Assembly (NCBI GenBank): GCA_903857265.1
Contig: CAIODZ010000010.1
Location: 62,001 to 126,000 of the forward strand
Source of the DNA: an uncultured Phycisphaerales bacterium
GTDB taxonomy: Bacteria; Planctomycetota; Phycisphaerae; Sedimentisphaerales; Anaerobacaceae
DNA length: 64,000 nucleotides
Direction: 5' to 3'
The notes below the pieces were generated by a model. That model did no database searches, was not told the DNA's origin, and saw nothing but the letters and a program-made list of their open reading frames with translations. Shown one piece after another: positions 17,275 through 26,752 of the stretch (positions are counted from its first letter, which is position 1; each line of letters starts with the position of its first letter). The translations under genes and the position numbers were made by a program.

Positions 17275-18201
17275 ATGGGATTAGAGAATCCACAACGCAT
17301 CAGCGTAATCGACCCCATCAGCCCGGCCATTGAACATGTCCGGCTGATGCTTTTCAAACCGTTTGATTTATCAAAATGGCTGACAATTGGTTTTTGCGCC
17401 TGGCTGGCGCAACTCGGCCATGGAGGCGGTGGCGGCGGCGGGGGCAACGGATGGAGAGCAGATGGTCACGACCCCGTCTTTCACGCAATAAAAGACGGCA
17501 TACTCGCTCATCTGGCCGTCATAATCTTTGTGGGGGCGATAGTCATTCCGATAATCATAATTATTATGGTGGCCCTTTGCTGGCTGCGCAGCCGCGGGCA
17601 GTTCATGTTCGTCCATTGCGTTGCGGGCAATAAGGCCGAAGTCGCTGTTCCCTGGAACAAGTTTGCCCGACACGGCAACTCGCTCTTCCTGTTCCGTATC
17701 GTGCTCGGGTTTATTGGATTCCTTGCAATAGGACTTCCGGTTGCGGCCTCCGTCTTCGCCGGTTTTGTTATGTGCGCAACAGGTTTTAACCCGGCAGCTA
17801 TAATTGGTTTGACCGGGGCTGTTTTTGTTACTGTTGTTGTCGCGGTTTTAGTTGGCCTAATCGCCAAATTCACCACTGATTTTGTCGTGCCGATTATGTT
17901 TTTGAATACCGAAAGCTGCGTCGCCGGCTGGAAACAATGCCTCGCACTCATAGGCAGCAATAAAGCACAAATGCTTCTGTATATCCTGTTTCAGATTGTT
18001 ATATGTTTGGTTATAGCATTTATCGCTTTGGCTATTTGCCTGATTGGCTGCTGCTGTTGCTGCGCGAGCATACTTTTATTGATACCGTATATAGGAACTG
18101 TGATTCTATTGCCTCTTATCGCTTTCAAACGGGCATATTCGCTCTTTTACCTTCGCCAGTTCGGGACGCAATTTGACGTCTTCAGCGTGCAGCCAGCATA
18201 G
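17275..18201 (+). CDS. Polytopic membrane protein of the DUF7544-like type
   Basis: The 308-aa protein has six hydrophobic segments after an N-terminal amphipathic part (IDPISPAIEHVRLMLFKPFDLSKWL). This opening, then a glycine-rich linker (HGGGGGGGGNG) and a C-terminal SLFYLRQFG, matches a planctomycete-rich family of unknown function. The last-but-one segment contains five adjacent cysteines (IGCCCCCAS), which is unusual and could be a palmitoylation-like, metal or disulfide site; no role is known. AAAGGAG precedes the ATG. It ends 6 bp before lpxB, implying co-transcription. Confidence 0.75.
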   Translation: MGLENPQRISVIDPISPAIEHVRLMLFKPFDLSKWLTIGFCAWLAQLGHGGGGGGGGNGWRADGHDPVFHAIKDGILAHLAVIIFVGAIVIPIIIIIMVALCWLRSRGQFMFVHCVAGNKAEVAVPWNKFARHGNSLFLFRIVLGFIGFLAIGLPVAASVFAGFVMCATGFNPAAIIGLTGAVFVTVVVAVLVGLIAKFTTDFVVPIMFLNTESCVAGWKQCLALIGSNKAQMLLYILFQIVICLVIAFIALAICLIGCCCCCASILLLIPYIGTVILLPLIAFKRAYSLFYLRQFGTQFDVFSVQPA

Positions 18202-18207
18202 GCGGTT

Positions 18208-19389
18208 ATGACAGGCCAGGGCAGGAAACAGACTATTTTTATCAGCGCTGCCGAACCCAGCGCCGACAGGCATTGCGCCGCCCTGATACGCACTATGCGA
18301 CAGGCAAATCGGGATTTGGAATTTGTCGGCATAGGCGGCCCCAAAATGGCCCAGGCCGGCTGCACACTAATCGAAGATGCCGTCGGCCGGGCAGCAATGA
18401 CTTATAACGCCTTTGCGCATATCTCTCATTATTACCGGCTCATAAAACAAGTAGCGAAGTTCATAGCCGCCAATAAACCGAATCTCGTCATTGTCTGTGA
18501 TTCGCCCGCCTTCAATTTTCATATCGCAAAAGCCGCCAAAAAATCAGGAATAAAAACGCTTTTCTATGTTGCGCCTCAGCTCTGGGCCTGGGCTCCCTGG
18601 CGAATCCGCAAACTTCGAAAATGCTGCGATAAACTATGTTGTCTTTTGCCCTTCGAGCAGGAATGGTTCACAAGCCGGGGTGTCCCCGCGGAATTCGTCG
18701 GCAACCCCCTGCTCGACGAGCTGACCCAGTCTGATTTGAACAGGGCTAAACGTGATTACCGCAAGTTCAATCCCGCCAACGCCAAAATAGCAATTGTCCC
18801 CGGCTCAAGGACCGCCGAAGTCGGAACGCTTTGGCGACCAATGCAGCAAATCGCGATTGCCCTGCGAAAAATATATCCCCATGCCACATTTACGACGGTG
18901 GCCGTCGATGAGGCAACCAGTGGCGCACTGGATTCGACCCGCCTGATGGGATTTCGAACCGACTACTCGATTGACTCCGTATATCAGACGACAAGAAATT
19001 CCGATTTCGCTCTTGTCGCGAGCGGCAGCGCAACTTTGCAGGTGGCTTCCGCGGGCTGCCCAATGGTGATTATGTATCAGACCAGCCCCATGCTCTGGCA
19101 TCTCGTCGGTCGATGGTTAGTTACCACTAAATACCTGTCGCTGGTCAATATCCTCGCGGGCCGCGAGCTTGTGCCGGAATATATGCCTTATTTCCGTTCG
19201 ATTGAGCCGATTATCGAAACAGTACGAAACCTGCTCGAAGATAAAACCCGGCTGGCGCAAATCAATTCCGACCTGCTTGCGCTCGTCGGGCCGTTGACCT
19301 CCAAAAAAGCAGGCAGTACCGTCGCCCAAATCGCCGCATCGATGCTGGCGTTCGATAATTACAATAAAACTGCCGAAACCGGCTTATAG
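18208..19389 (+). CDS. lpxB: Lipid-A-disaccharide synthase LpxB
   Basis: LpxB joins UDP-diacylglucosamine and lipid X to make the lipid A disaccharide on the cytosolic face of the inner membrane. The 393-aa protein shows the family opening FISAAEPSADRHCAALI, PNLVIVCDSPAFNFHIAK, YVAPQLWAWAPWR and the sugar-nucleotide segment LVASGSATLQVA. Length is normal for the GT19 family. It shows that the organism builds a lipid A outer membrane. The gene ends in TAG. Confidence 0.95.
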   Translation: MTGQGRKQTIFISAAEPSADRHCAALIRTMRQANRDLEFVGIGGPKMAQAGCTLIEDAVGRAAMTYNAFAHISHYYRLIKQVAKFIAANKPNLVIVCDSPAFNFHIAKAAKKSGIKTLFYVAPQLWAWAPWRIRKLRKCCDKLCCLLPFEQEWFTSRGVPAEFVGNPLLDELTQSDLNRAKRDYRKFNPANAKIAIVPGSRTAEVGTLWRPMQQIAIALRKIYPHATFTTVAVDEATSGALDSTRLMGFRTDYSIDSVYQTTRNSDFALVASGSATLQVASAGCPMVIMYQTSPMLWHLVGRWLVTTKYLSLVNILAGRELVPEYMPYFRSIEPIIETVRNLLEDKTRLAQINSDLLALVGPLTSKKAGSTVAQIAASMLAFDNYNKTAETGL

Positions 19390-19519
19390 CCCGTAGCCGG
19401 AATTACAAATCTACAGCAAAATCAGGGTTTTTTGAACAGCGTAGAGCCGGCGACCGTAACGCCTTTGTCTACAAGCACTTAGCGTGTGCAAAAATTTTGG
19501 CAAAACCAGCCATAATCTA

Positions 19520-19549
19520 TTGCAATAAACAGGCCCAAAGGTGTATAAT
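19520..19549 (+). promoter_or_regulatory. Predicted sigma-70 promoter inside the lpxB downstream region
   Basis: TTGCAA (19520-19525), an 18-bp spacer and TATAAT (19544-19549). No gene follows on this strand before the terminator at 19656, so it would drive a short non-coding RNA. Confidence 0.5.
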
Positions 19550-19555
19550 GAATAG

Positions 19556-19683
19556 TGAAAAGTGAATAGTTCTTTTCTTCCAATTAAGGTTTTGGGTTCT
19601 GTAGGGCAGCGGAAATCCGAATAACTGTGTAATATTTTAACCACTGTCTTACAATGGCCGGAGTGAATAACTCCGGCCTTTTT
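19556..19683 (+). ncRNA. Candidate intergenic small RNA (about 128 nt)
   Basis: This is the interval between a consensus-like promoter and an intrinsic terminator, with no open reading frame that has a ribosome-binding site. It does not show the conserved cores of SRP RNA, 6S, RNase P or tmRNA. The call rests only on the promoter-terminator arrangement; the terminator may simply serve lpxB. Confidence 0.35.
19656..19683 (+). terminator. Rho-independent terminator
   Basis: GGCCGGAGT (19656-19664), loop GAATA, ACTCCGGCC (19670-19678), then five T and ATTT. It works for plus-strand transcripts from lpxB or the small-RNA candidate; the reverse strand has no T-tract. Confidence 0.93.
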
Positions 19684-19794
19684 ATTTATGTAAAAACACT
19701 TCCCGTCCCCCACAGCACACTCAAGGACCGAAATGACCTGTCACAGAAAATCCAAAAGACATTTATGCCGACTATCCTACGGCCAGAGTATTAT

Positions 19795-22158
19795 TTACCT
19801 CCACTGCTGCCCCAGTATAGCGAAATCACCAAAGTTGACAATTTGGTTCGCATCTGTTGACAATCCCCCGTCCGTGTTGATGTTAGCCGGGGAAATCAGC
19901 GGGATAAAGATTGAGCCTATGCCGTCAGTTGCCAGATAAGCCACTTCTGCATCCGACAGACAATAGTCGTATACCTGGAAGTCATCGATTCTGCCGTTCC
20001 ACATGCCCCAGTTGCTGCCGCTTGTGCCAATGCGGAATGCTCCGACGTTCGAGTCAAACAATGGTCCATAAGCATTCGCATTCGGATCGCCAGGTTGACC
20101 ATTAGCGTCGCAATGACCTATCAGAGTACCATTATAATAAACTTTCAGACTATAGTCGGACTTTGTGAACGCCCAGTGGTTCCATTTTCCGCCATAGTCG
20201 CCTTCGTGCATGTTGAATGCCGACGCAATCGCCAAAGGTGACGTCTTCATGAAGATAGTGCCAGGACCGGTCGGGGCGGTCGGCGGGAACGGACTCGGGC
20301 AATGAGCTACCAGTGTTTCCATACTTAAAGTCCCGTTCCAGACGCTAAACAGACCGTTCCAGGAGCTTCGCATGTTGTTTGCGGTCGTATCTGCATTAAC
20401 CCAGACCGCGAAGCTTATGCCGCCTCCGCCGGGGGTGGTATGATTAGCGTCGCTCATAAAGCTCAACGCCTTTACATTCACATCCACATAGCACCCAGCA
20501 CCTGGAGGCAGGTAGAGACAGCCGCTACCATCGCGGCCACCGTCAACGTCCCAGTTTAGCGATATAAAGTTTGTAACTGTACCTGTATAGAGGTTCGGGT
20601 CGCCTGTTCCTGAGTCGGCGCAGGTTGAGCCGGCGCTATCATTAAACTCGTACCATAGGATGGGAGCTTTTGCGGGCTGCGTTACAACGAAGGTGAGGGT
20701 TTCAGCTTTCATGAGCCAGTCGTTCGCGAAGATAACCAAATCATAGATGTCCACATCACAATCCCCGTCCAGGTCGGCAGTTGGACCTCTACTCGGATCG
20801 CACGTCGGGGCGTATAGCCGGATATTGTCGAACATCACATTGCCATCGCCGCCGCCGAAATACCAGTTGTTGCATCTGATACCAAAACCTATGGCGAAGC
20901 CGCTTATCGCTTCCAGTTTTACAGGAAGTGGAGTGCCTGTGGCGTTGATGTCGGTGAGCTCGCTGTACCACGATGTCCAGCTACTAACCTGCGCAGCATT
21001 GCCATCTGGATTATCGTAAAAGCTTACATTACCCGCTGTATCTTCAATTGCCACGTACATCCTGTCATAAAGGGGGTCAACCGAGTTAAGAGCAGCGCCG
21101 AGATAATCGATTCGCAATGTCGTAAGCGAGGGAGAGAGAACGCCACCGCCTGCAAAACTGGCGCCACCGCTGTACGAACGCCTGGTCTCTGAGAAGGCCA
21201 TGACCCCGCTGCCGCCATTGTGATAGGTGCATCGCAGATGCTTTCCGGTTGCATCTCGTATCAAAGCGCGTCCAGCATTGCCGGTGATAAAAGGGCTGCC
21301 GCAACCGGTAGCCACATAACCATCTGTCCAGCTGGCGGTCAACTCAGCCGAAGAATTGTAATCCTCAAAGTCGTCGATATTGACATAATCAGCAGGAATA
21401 AAGCTCCAAGTGGGGCCTTTAAATACTGTGGTGCCGTTAACTTCATCAACGCACCAGTAATAGGTGTTTCCGGCAACTAAAGTCCAGGCGCCAGCTAAGT
21501 TCGCAAGCGAATACGTTGTGCCGGTCTGCGAACCTCTGTACTGGCTGTCAGTAGGCCGATTAGAGTCCGGATTGAGATTGGCTGAGTTTGTGCTGAAGTA
21601 AACTTTGTGTCCGTTGGTACTGGCTACCCAGTCGCCCGCCGTCCAGCTTAACTGTAGCGGCTCGCTTAGGCCGACCTGTGTGTTTGCCGGCTTGGGATTG
21701 TAGGCCTTACCGTTATGGGTTGTAAACTTCCAAACTTGGCCTTTGTATAGCACATTACCCTCGTTTGTCTCGTCGATTCTCCAATAATAATTGGCTCCTG
21801 CAGTAAAGGGGTCTGTAATAGTCCAGTTGTGCGGGTCGCCATTTGCGTCATATCTCGAACCTTTATATTCCGCTGATGCTGTTGTCGCGGAATTGACGTC
21901 CGCGAAAGATGTCCCAAAATACACATCGTGCTGTTTCGCCAAATCACCAGGCTGCCAGCTAAGCGTAATGCTATTGCCATCGGGTGTCTTGTAATGAACG
22001 TTTGTTGCGTTGTTGGCCGGCTGGGGACCCCAGGCGACATTGAAGTTGACATCGGCTACGAGTGTTGTACAGTTGCTTATTATCAGAAGGCATACAAAAA
22101 CAATGATTGAACGAATTGGGCGCGTGGTTGATATTGGTAATCTCCTCAAAATCCTCAT
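19795..22158 (-). CDS. Secreted LamG / dockerin multidomain protein
   Basis: The start at 22156-22158 follows GGAGAGG and gives a signal peptide (RPIRSIIVFVCLLIISNCTTLVADV). The 787-aa product then has two repeats of a fibronectin-like unit (HDVYFGTSFADVNSAT...YYWRIDE and HKVYFSTNSANLNPDS...YYWCVDE), a beta-rich domain starting NIDDFEDYNSSAEL, a dockerin-like motif ADLDGDCDVDIYDLVIFAND, a LamG/concanavalin-like domain (LWYEFNDSAGSTCADSG...FAVWVNAD...GRIDDFQVYDYCLSDAEVAYL) and a short final dockerin-like piece (VNFGDFAILGQQW). Such proteins bind polysaccharide or link exported enzymes; no catalytic domain is visible. Confidence 0.85.
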   Translation of the reverse strand: MRILRRLPISTTRPIRSIIVFVCLLIISNCTTLVADVNFNVAWGPQPANNATNVHYKTPDGNSITLSWQPGDLAKQHDVYFGTSFADVNSATTASAEYKGSRYDANGDPHNWTITDPFTAGANYYWRIDETNEGNVLYKGQVWKFTTHNGKAYNPKPANTQVGLSEPLQLSWTAGDWVASTNGHKVYFSTNSANLNPDSNRPTDSQYRGSQTGTTYSLANLAGAWTLVAGNTYYWCVDEVNGTTVFKGPTWSFIPADYVNIDDFEDYNSSAELTASWTDGYVATGCGSPFITGNAGRALIRDATGKHLRCTYHNGGSGVMAFSETRRSYSGGASFAGGGVLSPSLTTLRIDYLGAALNSVDPLYDRMYVAIEDTAGNVSFYDNPDGNAAQVSSWTSWYSELTDINATGTPLPVKLEAISGFAIGFGIRCNNWYFGGGDGNVMFDNIRLYAPTCDPSRGPTADLDGDCDVDIYDLVIFANDWLMKAETLTFVVTQPAKAPILWYEFNDSAGSTCADSGTGDPNLYTGTVTNFISLNWDVDGGRDGSGCLYLPPGAGCYVDVNVKALSFMSDANHTTPGGGGISFAVWVNADTTANNMRSSWNGLFSVWNGTLSMETLVAHCPSPFPPTAPTGPGTIFMKTSPLAIASAFNMHEGDYGGKWNHWAFTKSDYSLKVYYNGTLIGHCDANGQPGDPNANAYGPLFDSNVGAFRIGTSGSNWGMWNGRIDDFQVYDYCLSDAEVAYLATDGIGSIFIPLISPANINTDGGLSTDANQIVNFGDFAILGQQWR

Positions 22159-22236
22159 ATATAAAACCTCTCCAAAGCAAATCCGGCTCTCACCAGATGC
22201 CTCCTTGCATCCGGTATCAATTGTCTTACTATATAC

Positions 22237-22263
22237 TTTATAGACATGGGTTGGGTTTGTCAA
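22237..22263 (-). promoter_or_regulatory. Possible promoter for the LamG/dockerin gene
   Basis: On the minus strand TTGACA (22258-22263) and TATAAA (22237-22242) are separated by only 15 bp, below the usual 16-18. The gene starts at 22158. Confidence 0.4.
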
Positions 22264-22370
22264 GAAAATCGGGGTTTTTTGATTTGAGATTGGATTTGCC
22301 TAAATACTTCTAAATGCAGAGGTTGCGAGCGATAAAAATGTGAGAAAAATGACCGGTGTCCTGGCAGATT

Positions 22371-22568
22371 TTAGCAGGAACCGCTTGTGCTGATGTGAGC
22401 GGCAAGGAGAATGTGCCTTAGCCGGTCAATATTGAGCTGATTGAGATAGTCCTCGGTAAAATCCAGTTTGAAGCGTCCGTGGAAATTTTTGATACGTCTT
22501 TTAAGCTCATCCCTGTCGAGGGCGGCTATCGAGGTCGCCGTTTGTTCAAAAAATTCTTTTGACGTCAT
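22371..22568 (-). CDS. Small hypothetical protein, 65 aa
   Basis: AGAGGTG precedes the ATG at a good distance, which supports a real gene. The product is hydrophilic and helical (DRDELKRRIKNFHGRF, then DYLNQLNIDRLRHILLAAHI) with no signal peptide. I do not recognise its family. It lies between the LamG/dockerin gene (about 200 bp away on the same strand) and the divergent queA. Confidence 0.65.
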   Translation of the reverse strand: MTSKEFFEQTATSIAALDRDELKRRIKNFHGRFKLDFTEDYLNQLNIDRLRHILLAAHISTSGSC

Positions 22569-22746
22569 TGCATCACCTCTTAATATACGACGCTTTTGCG
22601 AAACCGGGCCAACAATTTCCCTATCGACGCGGAAATGACGCCGCTTTTGTAATAATCTGGTCTTTTACGCCCAAAGCGTCAAAATCATACTGAGATTGCG
22701 AAAAAAATTATTTTGCGATTTGAGTATGGTCTGATAAGTTTCTTGT

Positions 22747-23796
22747 ATGAAGACCAAAGAACTGGATTATAGTTTGCCCCCGGAGCTGATTGCGCAGCAG
22801 CCGGCGAAAAACCGCAGCCGGTCCCGACTGCTGGTTTTAGAGCGGCAAAAGGGGCTGTTAACCGACACCCGGTTTGACAAAATCGGAGAATTTTTGCGCA
22901 AGGGCGATTGCCTCGTTCTCAACGACACAAAAGTATTGCCCGCGAAGTTTTTCGCGAAACGCCGGACAGGGGGCTCGCTCGAAGGATTGTTTTTGCATCA
23001 GCAGGATAACGCCTTCTGGGAGGTAATGCTCAAAGGTCTCGGCAAAATCAAAACGGGAGAACGTATCCAGTTGATGGATATCGCGGGCGAGAAATTTTGC
23101 TGCGCAGAGCTTATGGAGAAAAAAACCGAGGGCAAGTGCCTCCTGAAAGTCGAGGCCGAGGAGCCGGCACAAAAAACTCTTGAGAAGATTGGTTTCCCGC
23201 CTTTGCCTCCTTATATAAGGAGAGATACCGATTTAGACCAGGCCGCCGAGGATAGATTAAGATACCAGACGGTTTACGCGAGTAACCCGGGTGCGGTTGC
23301 AGCGCCTACAGCCGGGTTACATTTCACCAAAAAGCTGATTGAGGAGCTTAAACATAAGGGGATTGAATTCGCCTATGTTACGCTTGCCGTTGGCGAGGGG
23401 ACATTTAAGCCGGTAACTACTGAAACGCTCGAAGAGCATCAAATACACCAGGAACAGTTCAGCATCGACGAAACAAACGCAGGAATAATAAATCGCGTCA
23501 AAAAAACCGGCGGCAGAATTATTGCTGTCGGGACTACCTCGGTCCGCGTTCTGGAAACCGCGGGCAAGCAGGGACAATTGTCGGCAACTGACGACTCAAC
23601 CCGCCTGTTTATCAGGCCGGGCTATAAATTCAAAATAGTCGATGCGATGATTACCAACTTTCATCTCCCGCAATCCACACTAATTGCGCTCGTCGGGGCA
23701 TTCGCGGGCCTTGATACGATACTTGCTGCCTACCGGCACGCCATCGAGAATCACTACCGCTTTTACTCCTACGGCGACGCGATGCTAATAATTTGA
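22747..23796 (+). CDS. queA: S-adenosylmethionine:tRNA ribosyltransferase-isomerase QueA
   Basis: QueA adds the ribosyl part of SAM to 7-aminomethyl-7-deazaguanine in tRNA, making epoxyqueuosine at the wobble base. The 349-aa protein shows the family opening LDYSLPPELIAQQPAKNRSR, LVLNDTKVLPAKFFAKR, the signature GAVAAPTAGLHFT and late IVDAMITNFHLPQSTLIALV. Length is normal. No other queuosine gene lies nearby. Confidence 0.96.
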   Translation: MKTKELDYSLPPELIAQQPAKNRSRSRLLVLERQKGLLTDTRFDKIGEFLRKGDCLVLNDTKVLPAKFFAKRRTGGSLEGLFLHQQDNAFWEVMLKGLGKIKTGERIQLMDIAGEKFCCAELMEKKTEGKCLLKVEAEEPAQKTLEKIGFPPLPPYIRRDTDLDQAAEDRLRYQTVYASNPGAVAAPTAGLHFTKKLIEELKHKGIEFAYVTLAVGEGTFKPVTTETLEEHQIHQEQFSIDETNAGIINRVKKTGGRIIAVGTTSVRVLETAGKQGQLSATDDSTRLFIRPGYKFKIVDAMITNFHLPQSTLIALVGAFAGLDTILAAYRHAIENHYRFYSYGDAMLII

Positions 23797-23875
23797 CATT
23801 CGATGCTGATGGGGTTATATATTTCGGGTAAGAGAATATCGAACAATGGCTTATCGTATAAACAGGAGTTTAAAA

Positions 23876-25036
23876 ATGAACAAGAAAATTATGGTTGGCG
23901 CGGTTTTGATGGCAGTTGTGGTTTATGTGAGCAGTTGCTGCGAAATGAAATGCTGTGCTAAAAAATGTAAGGAGCCGGGAAAAATGAGCGTTAAAACGGA
24001 ACCATTCGGGAAAACCACTGACGGGCAGCAGGTTGATATTGTAACACTGACGAACGGTAAAGGGCTTACTGCCAGGATAATGACCTACGGCGGAATCATC
24101 GTCTCGTTTGAGGCCCCAGACAGAAACGGAAAACCGGGAGATATTGTCCTCGGATTTGATAACCTGGACGGGTATCTCAAGGGGAATCCGTATTTCGGCG
24201 CGATAATCGGGCGATATGGCAACCGTATCGGCGGGGCAAAGTTCACGCTGGACGGCAAGGAATATAAGCTTGCGAAAAACGAGGGAGAGAACATTTTGCA
24301 CGGCGGAGCCGGGGGGTTCGACAAGGTTGTCTGGAAGATTGAAAAAGCGGAAGTAAAGGGCAACAAGGCCGAATTGAAACTCAGCTACACGAGCAAAGAC
24401 GGCGAGGAAGGTTTCCCCGGCAATCTCAAGTGCCTCGTTACTTATGCCCTTACATCGGATAATAAGCTGGAAATGAAATATGAGGCGACAACAGATAAGC
24501 CCACCGTAGTGAATATGACGAACCACGCTTACTGGAATCTCGCGGGCGCAGGCAGCGGCGACGTTCTTGGCCACGAGCTGACGATAAACGCTGACAAATA
24601 CACCCCGGTCGATAAAGGCCTGATACCGACGGGAGAGTTGAAAGATGTTAAGGATACGCCGCTGGATTTCACAAAACCGATGACGATTGGCGCGAGGATA
24701 AAACAAATCGATATCGGCGGCTACGACCATAACTTTGCGCTCAACGGCAAAGCGGGCAAAATGAAATTCGCCGCGAAAGTTTATGAGCCGACAAGCGGGC
24801 GGGTGATGGAGATACAGACGACCGAGCCGGGAATACAGTTCTACAGCAGCATCGGGCTTAATGGTTCGCTTAAGGGCAAGGACGGCAAGGCCTATATCAA
24901 ATACGGCGCGTTATGCCTCGAAACACAGCATTATCCCGATTCGCCCAACAAGCCGATGTTCCCATCGACTGTTTTAAGACCGGGCGAAAAAGAAAAATAC
25001 GAGACAACTACAATACACACGTTCTCGACAAAATAA
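23876..25036 (+). CDS. Aldose 1-epimerase (GalM-like) lipoprotein
   Basis: The start at ATG 23876 follows CAGGAG; an earlier ATG at 23846 lacks one. The N-terminus is a lipoprotein signal with the lipobox VSSC, so the enzyme is probably membrane-anchored outside the cytosol. The mature domain is a full aldose 1-epimerase: YGGIIVSFEAPDRNG, IGRYGNRIGGA, the catalytic His in MTNHAYWNLAG and the catalytic Glu in CLETQHYPDSPN. It interconverts alpha and beta anomers of sugars. Location next to GH28 and a sugar-nucleotide enzyme (opposite strand, converging) fits extracytoplasmic sugar processing. Confidence 0.92.
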   Translation: MNKKIMVGAVLMAVVVYVSSCCEMKCCAKKCKEPGKMSVKTEPFGKTTDGQQVDIVTLTNGKGLTARIMTYGGIIVSFEAPDRNGKPGDIVLGFDNLDGYLKGNPYFGAIIGRYGNRIGGAKFTLDGKEYKLAKNEGENILHGGAGGFDKVVWKIEKAEVKGNKAELKLSYTSKDGEEGFPGNLKCLVTYALTSDNKLEMKYEATTDKPTVVNMTNHAYWNLAGAGSGDVLGHELTINADKYTPVDKGLIPTGELKDVKDTPLDFTKPMTIGARIKQIDIGGYDHNFALNGKAGKMKFAAKVYEPTSGRVMEIQTTEPGIQFYSSIGLNGSLKGKDGKAYIKYGALCLETQHYPDSPNKPMFPSTVLRPGEKEKYETTTIHTFSTK

Positions 25037-25051
25037 ACCGTCAGCCGGCGT

Positions 25052-26746
25052 TTACTTCGACTCGTAGTTGCCGAACTCGTGGAAAATCGATTCCGTCAAT
25101 TCTGTTTTCTGCTGAGCACGTGACAGGTCGTTATTCACAAACAGCCGCCCGTCATTTACATCAACGGCCTGTAGGAAAACACCCGTTCCCTCAGCCGCCC
25201 TGCAGTTTCGGATTGTCGCGCCATTCACTTTTTCGAGGACGATAGCGGCTCGACTGTCACCAAGATGTGCCTGTCTGCCGATAAAGCCGTCGATTTCGAC
25301 GTCGCTTACGTTCTCGCACCATATACTATTGCTGAAAAAGTCAGGCAATCCTTCATCCCATTCTGTTTCAAACCCGCTTATTTTCAATCCGGCAACATCT
25401 CTACAGTAAATCGCCGGAATATCGTGCTTGAATTGCGCGGTCGCCAGATTGCCGTTGGTCCGCAAATCGAAATTCCCACCGTATGACTCGCTTAACGGCC
25501 CCTTTTTAATTTTCACTTTAACGTTATCGAATGAGAGGTCTTTTATGATGCTGCCCTTACAGCCCCAAACGACGACGCCGCTCTCGGATTCCGCGATGAT
25601 GTTTGAAAAGCGAACGCCCTTTATCAGACCGAGTTTTTTAATATCAGCCGAATTAGCCAAAGCGGAAACCTGAATCGGCTCACCGTGTCCCCACCAGTGG
25701 CCCGTGTGTAATCGTGTTTGAATAATAATGTTCGAGAACAGGATGTTTTCAACCGAGGCCTCGTCGCGGACGTTAACCAGCAGCCCTCGATTGGATTCGC
25801 GGATGATAATATTTGAAAAGGCGCAGTTTTTAATGTCCCCGCCCGTATAGCCGACGCGAAGCGCGGTTGACCGCGATTGCAGCGTGCAATTGGTCACCGT
25901 TATATTTTCGGTCTTGCCCGGCCCGAGCGGGTCGCCGCCGAGAATCTGGTGATGGCGCGGGTCGCCTATCGAGGTAATCGCAATCCCGTCGTCGCCCGCC
26001 CAGATAACGCAATCGCTAATATGAACGTTGGCACACGAGGTGCAGTGAATCCCGTCGTTATTGGGCACTCCAAGCGGATTATCTATGTGAATGCCAGAAA
26101 CAACGACATCCCTGCATCTATCTAAATGAACCGTCCAGAGCGGGGCGTCTGCGATTGTAACATCCCGAATCAGCACATTCTTGCAGAGTGAAAAGGCGAC
26201 AAGCCGGCCGGGCCTTTCGTAAGGAATAACCGGACCATCCGCTGTGCCGAACTTCGGGTCCATATATTCCCTGCCCTGTCGCGTAAATTTCGGGTCAAAA
26301 TCACCGAACCTCTCGGCCCCGGTGCGAGTGCTCTTCATATCCATAAAACTTGTTCCGCTGCCGTCAATTATGCCCCTGCCTGTGATTGCGATGTTGTCTG
26401 CGTTTGCAGCAGATATGAGACCGTATCTTTGACCATTGATGATGTAGTCGTTGAGGTCATCGCTGCCTTTAATAACTGCCCCTGCTTCGAGATGCAAAGT
26501 TGTATTGCCTGATATTCTTATCGGCCCCGTGCGAAACACCCCCGCCGGAATCGTAACCGTGCCCCCGCCCGCTCTCGCACAATCAACAAACGCCTTATTT
26601 ATCGCGGCGGTGTTGAGCGCCTTCGCGTCGCCAATCGCCCCATACTCGGTAACGACAAAAGTTTTGCTCGTGTTTTTTGCGCAGGAGCTCAATCCCAGAA
26701 CAGCCGCTATTGCCGCTGACACCAGAATAATTTTGCTAAGGCGCAT
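25052..26746 (-). CDS. GH28-like polygalacturonase family lipoprotein
   Basis: The 564-aa product starts with a lipoprotein signal (lipobox LSSC). A right-handed beta-helix follows, opening with VTEYGAIGDAKALNTAAINKAF, the standard N-terminal cap of pectate-lyase-like GH28 enzymes. Candidate catalytic Asp are in NNDGIHCTSC and WAGDDGIAITS, in the right order. The RIK motif of typical polygalacturonases is not evident (LRVGYTGG appears in that area), so the substrate may not be polygalacturonate. It starts 6 bp after the stop of the pyrophosphorylase gene, so the two form an operon. Confidence 0.85.
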   Translation of the reverse strand: MRLSKIILVSAAIAAVLGLSSCAKNTSKTFVVTEYGAIGDAKALNTAAINKAFVDCARAGGGTVTIPAGVFRTGPIRISGNTTLHLEAGAVIKGSDDLNDYIINGQRYGLISAANADNIAITGRGIIDGSGTSFMDMKSTRTGAERFGDFDPKFTRQGREYMDPKFGTADGPVIPYERPGRLVAFSLCKNVLIRDVTIADAPLWTVHLDRCRDVVVSGIHIDNPLGVPNNDGIHCTSCANVHISDCVIWAGDDGIAITSIGDPRHHQILGGDPLGPGKTENITVTNCTLQSRSTALRVGYTGGDIKNCAFSNIIIRESNRGLLVNVRDEASVENILFSNIIIQTRLHTGHWWGHGEPIQVSALANSADIKKLGLIKGVRFSNIIAESESGVVVWGCKGSIIKDLSFDNVKVKIKKGPLSESYGGNFDLRTNGNLATAQFKHDIPAIYCRDVAGLKISGFETEWDEGLPDFFSNSIWCENVSDVEIDGFIGRQAHLGDSRAAIVLEKVNGATIRNCRAAEGTGVFLQAVDVNDGRLFVNNDLSRAQQKTELTESIFHEFGNYESK

Positions 26747-26752
26747 ATTCTC

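Larger units (their letters stand above)
19390..19794. other. Intergenic stretch between converging lpxB and LamG/dockerin genes
   Basis: No gene of convincing quality was found. The stretch holds a promoter-like pair (19520-19549), a possible small-RNA transcript (19556-19683) and a strong terminator (19656-19683). The remainder up to 19794 shows nothing recognisable. Confidence 0.6.
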
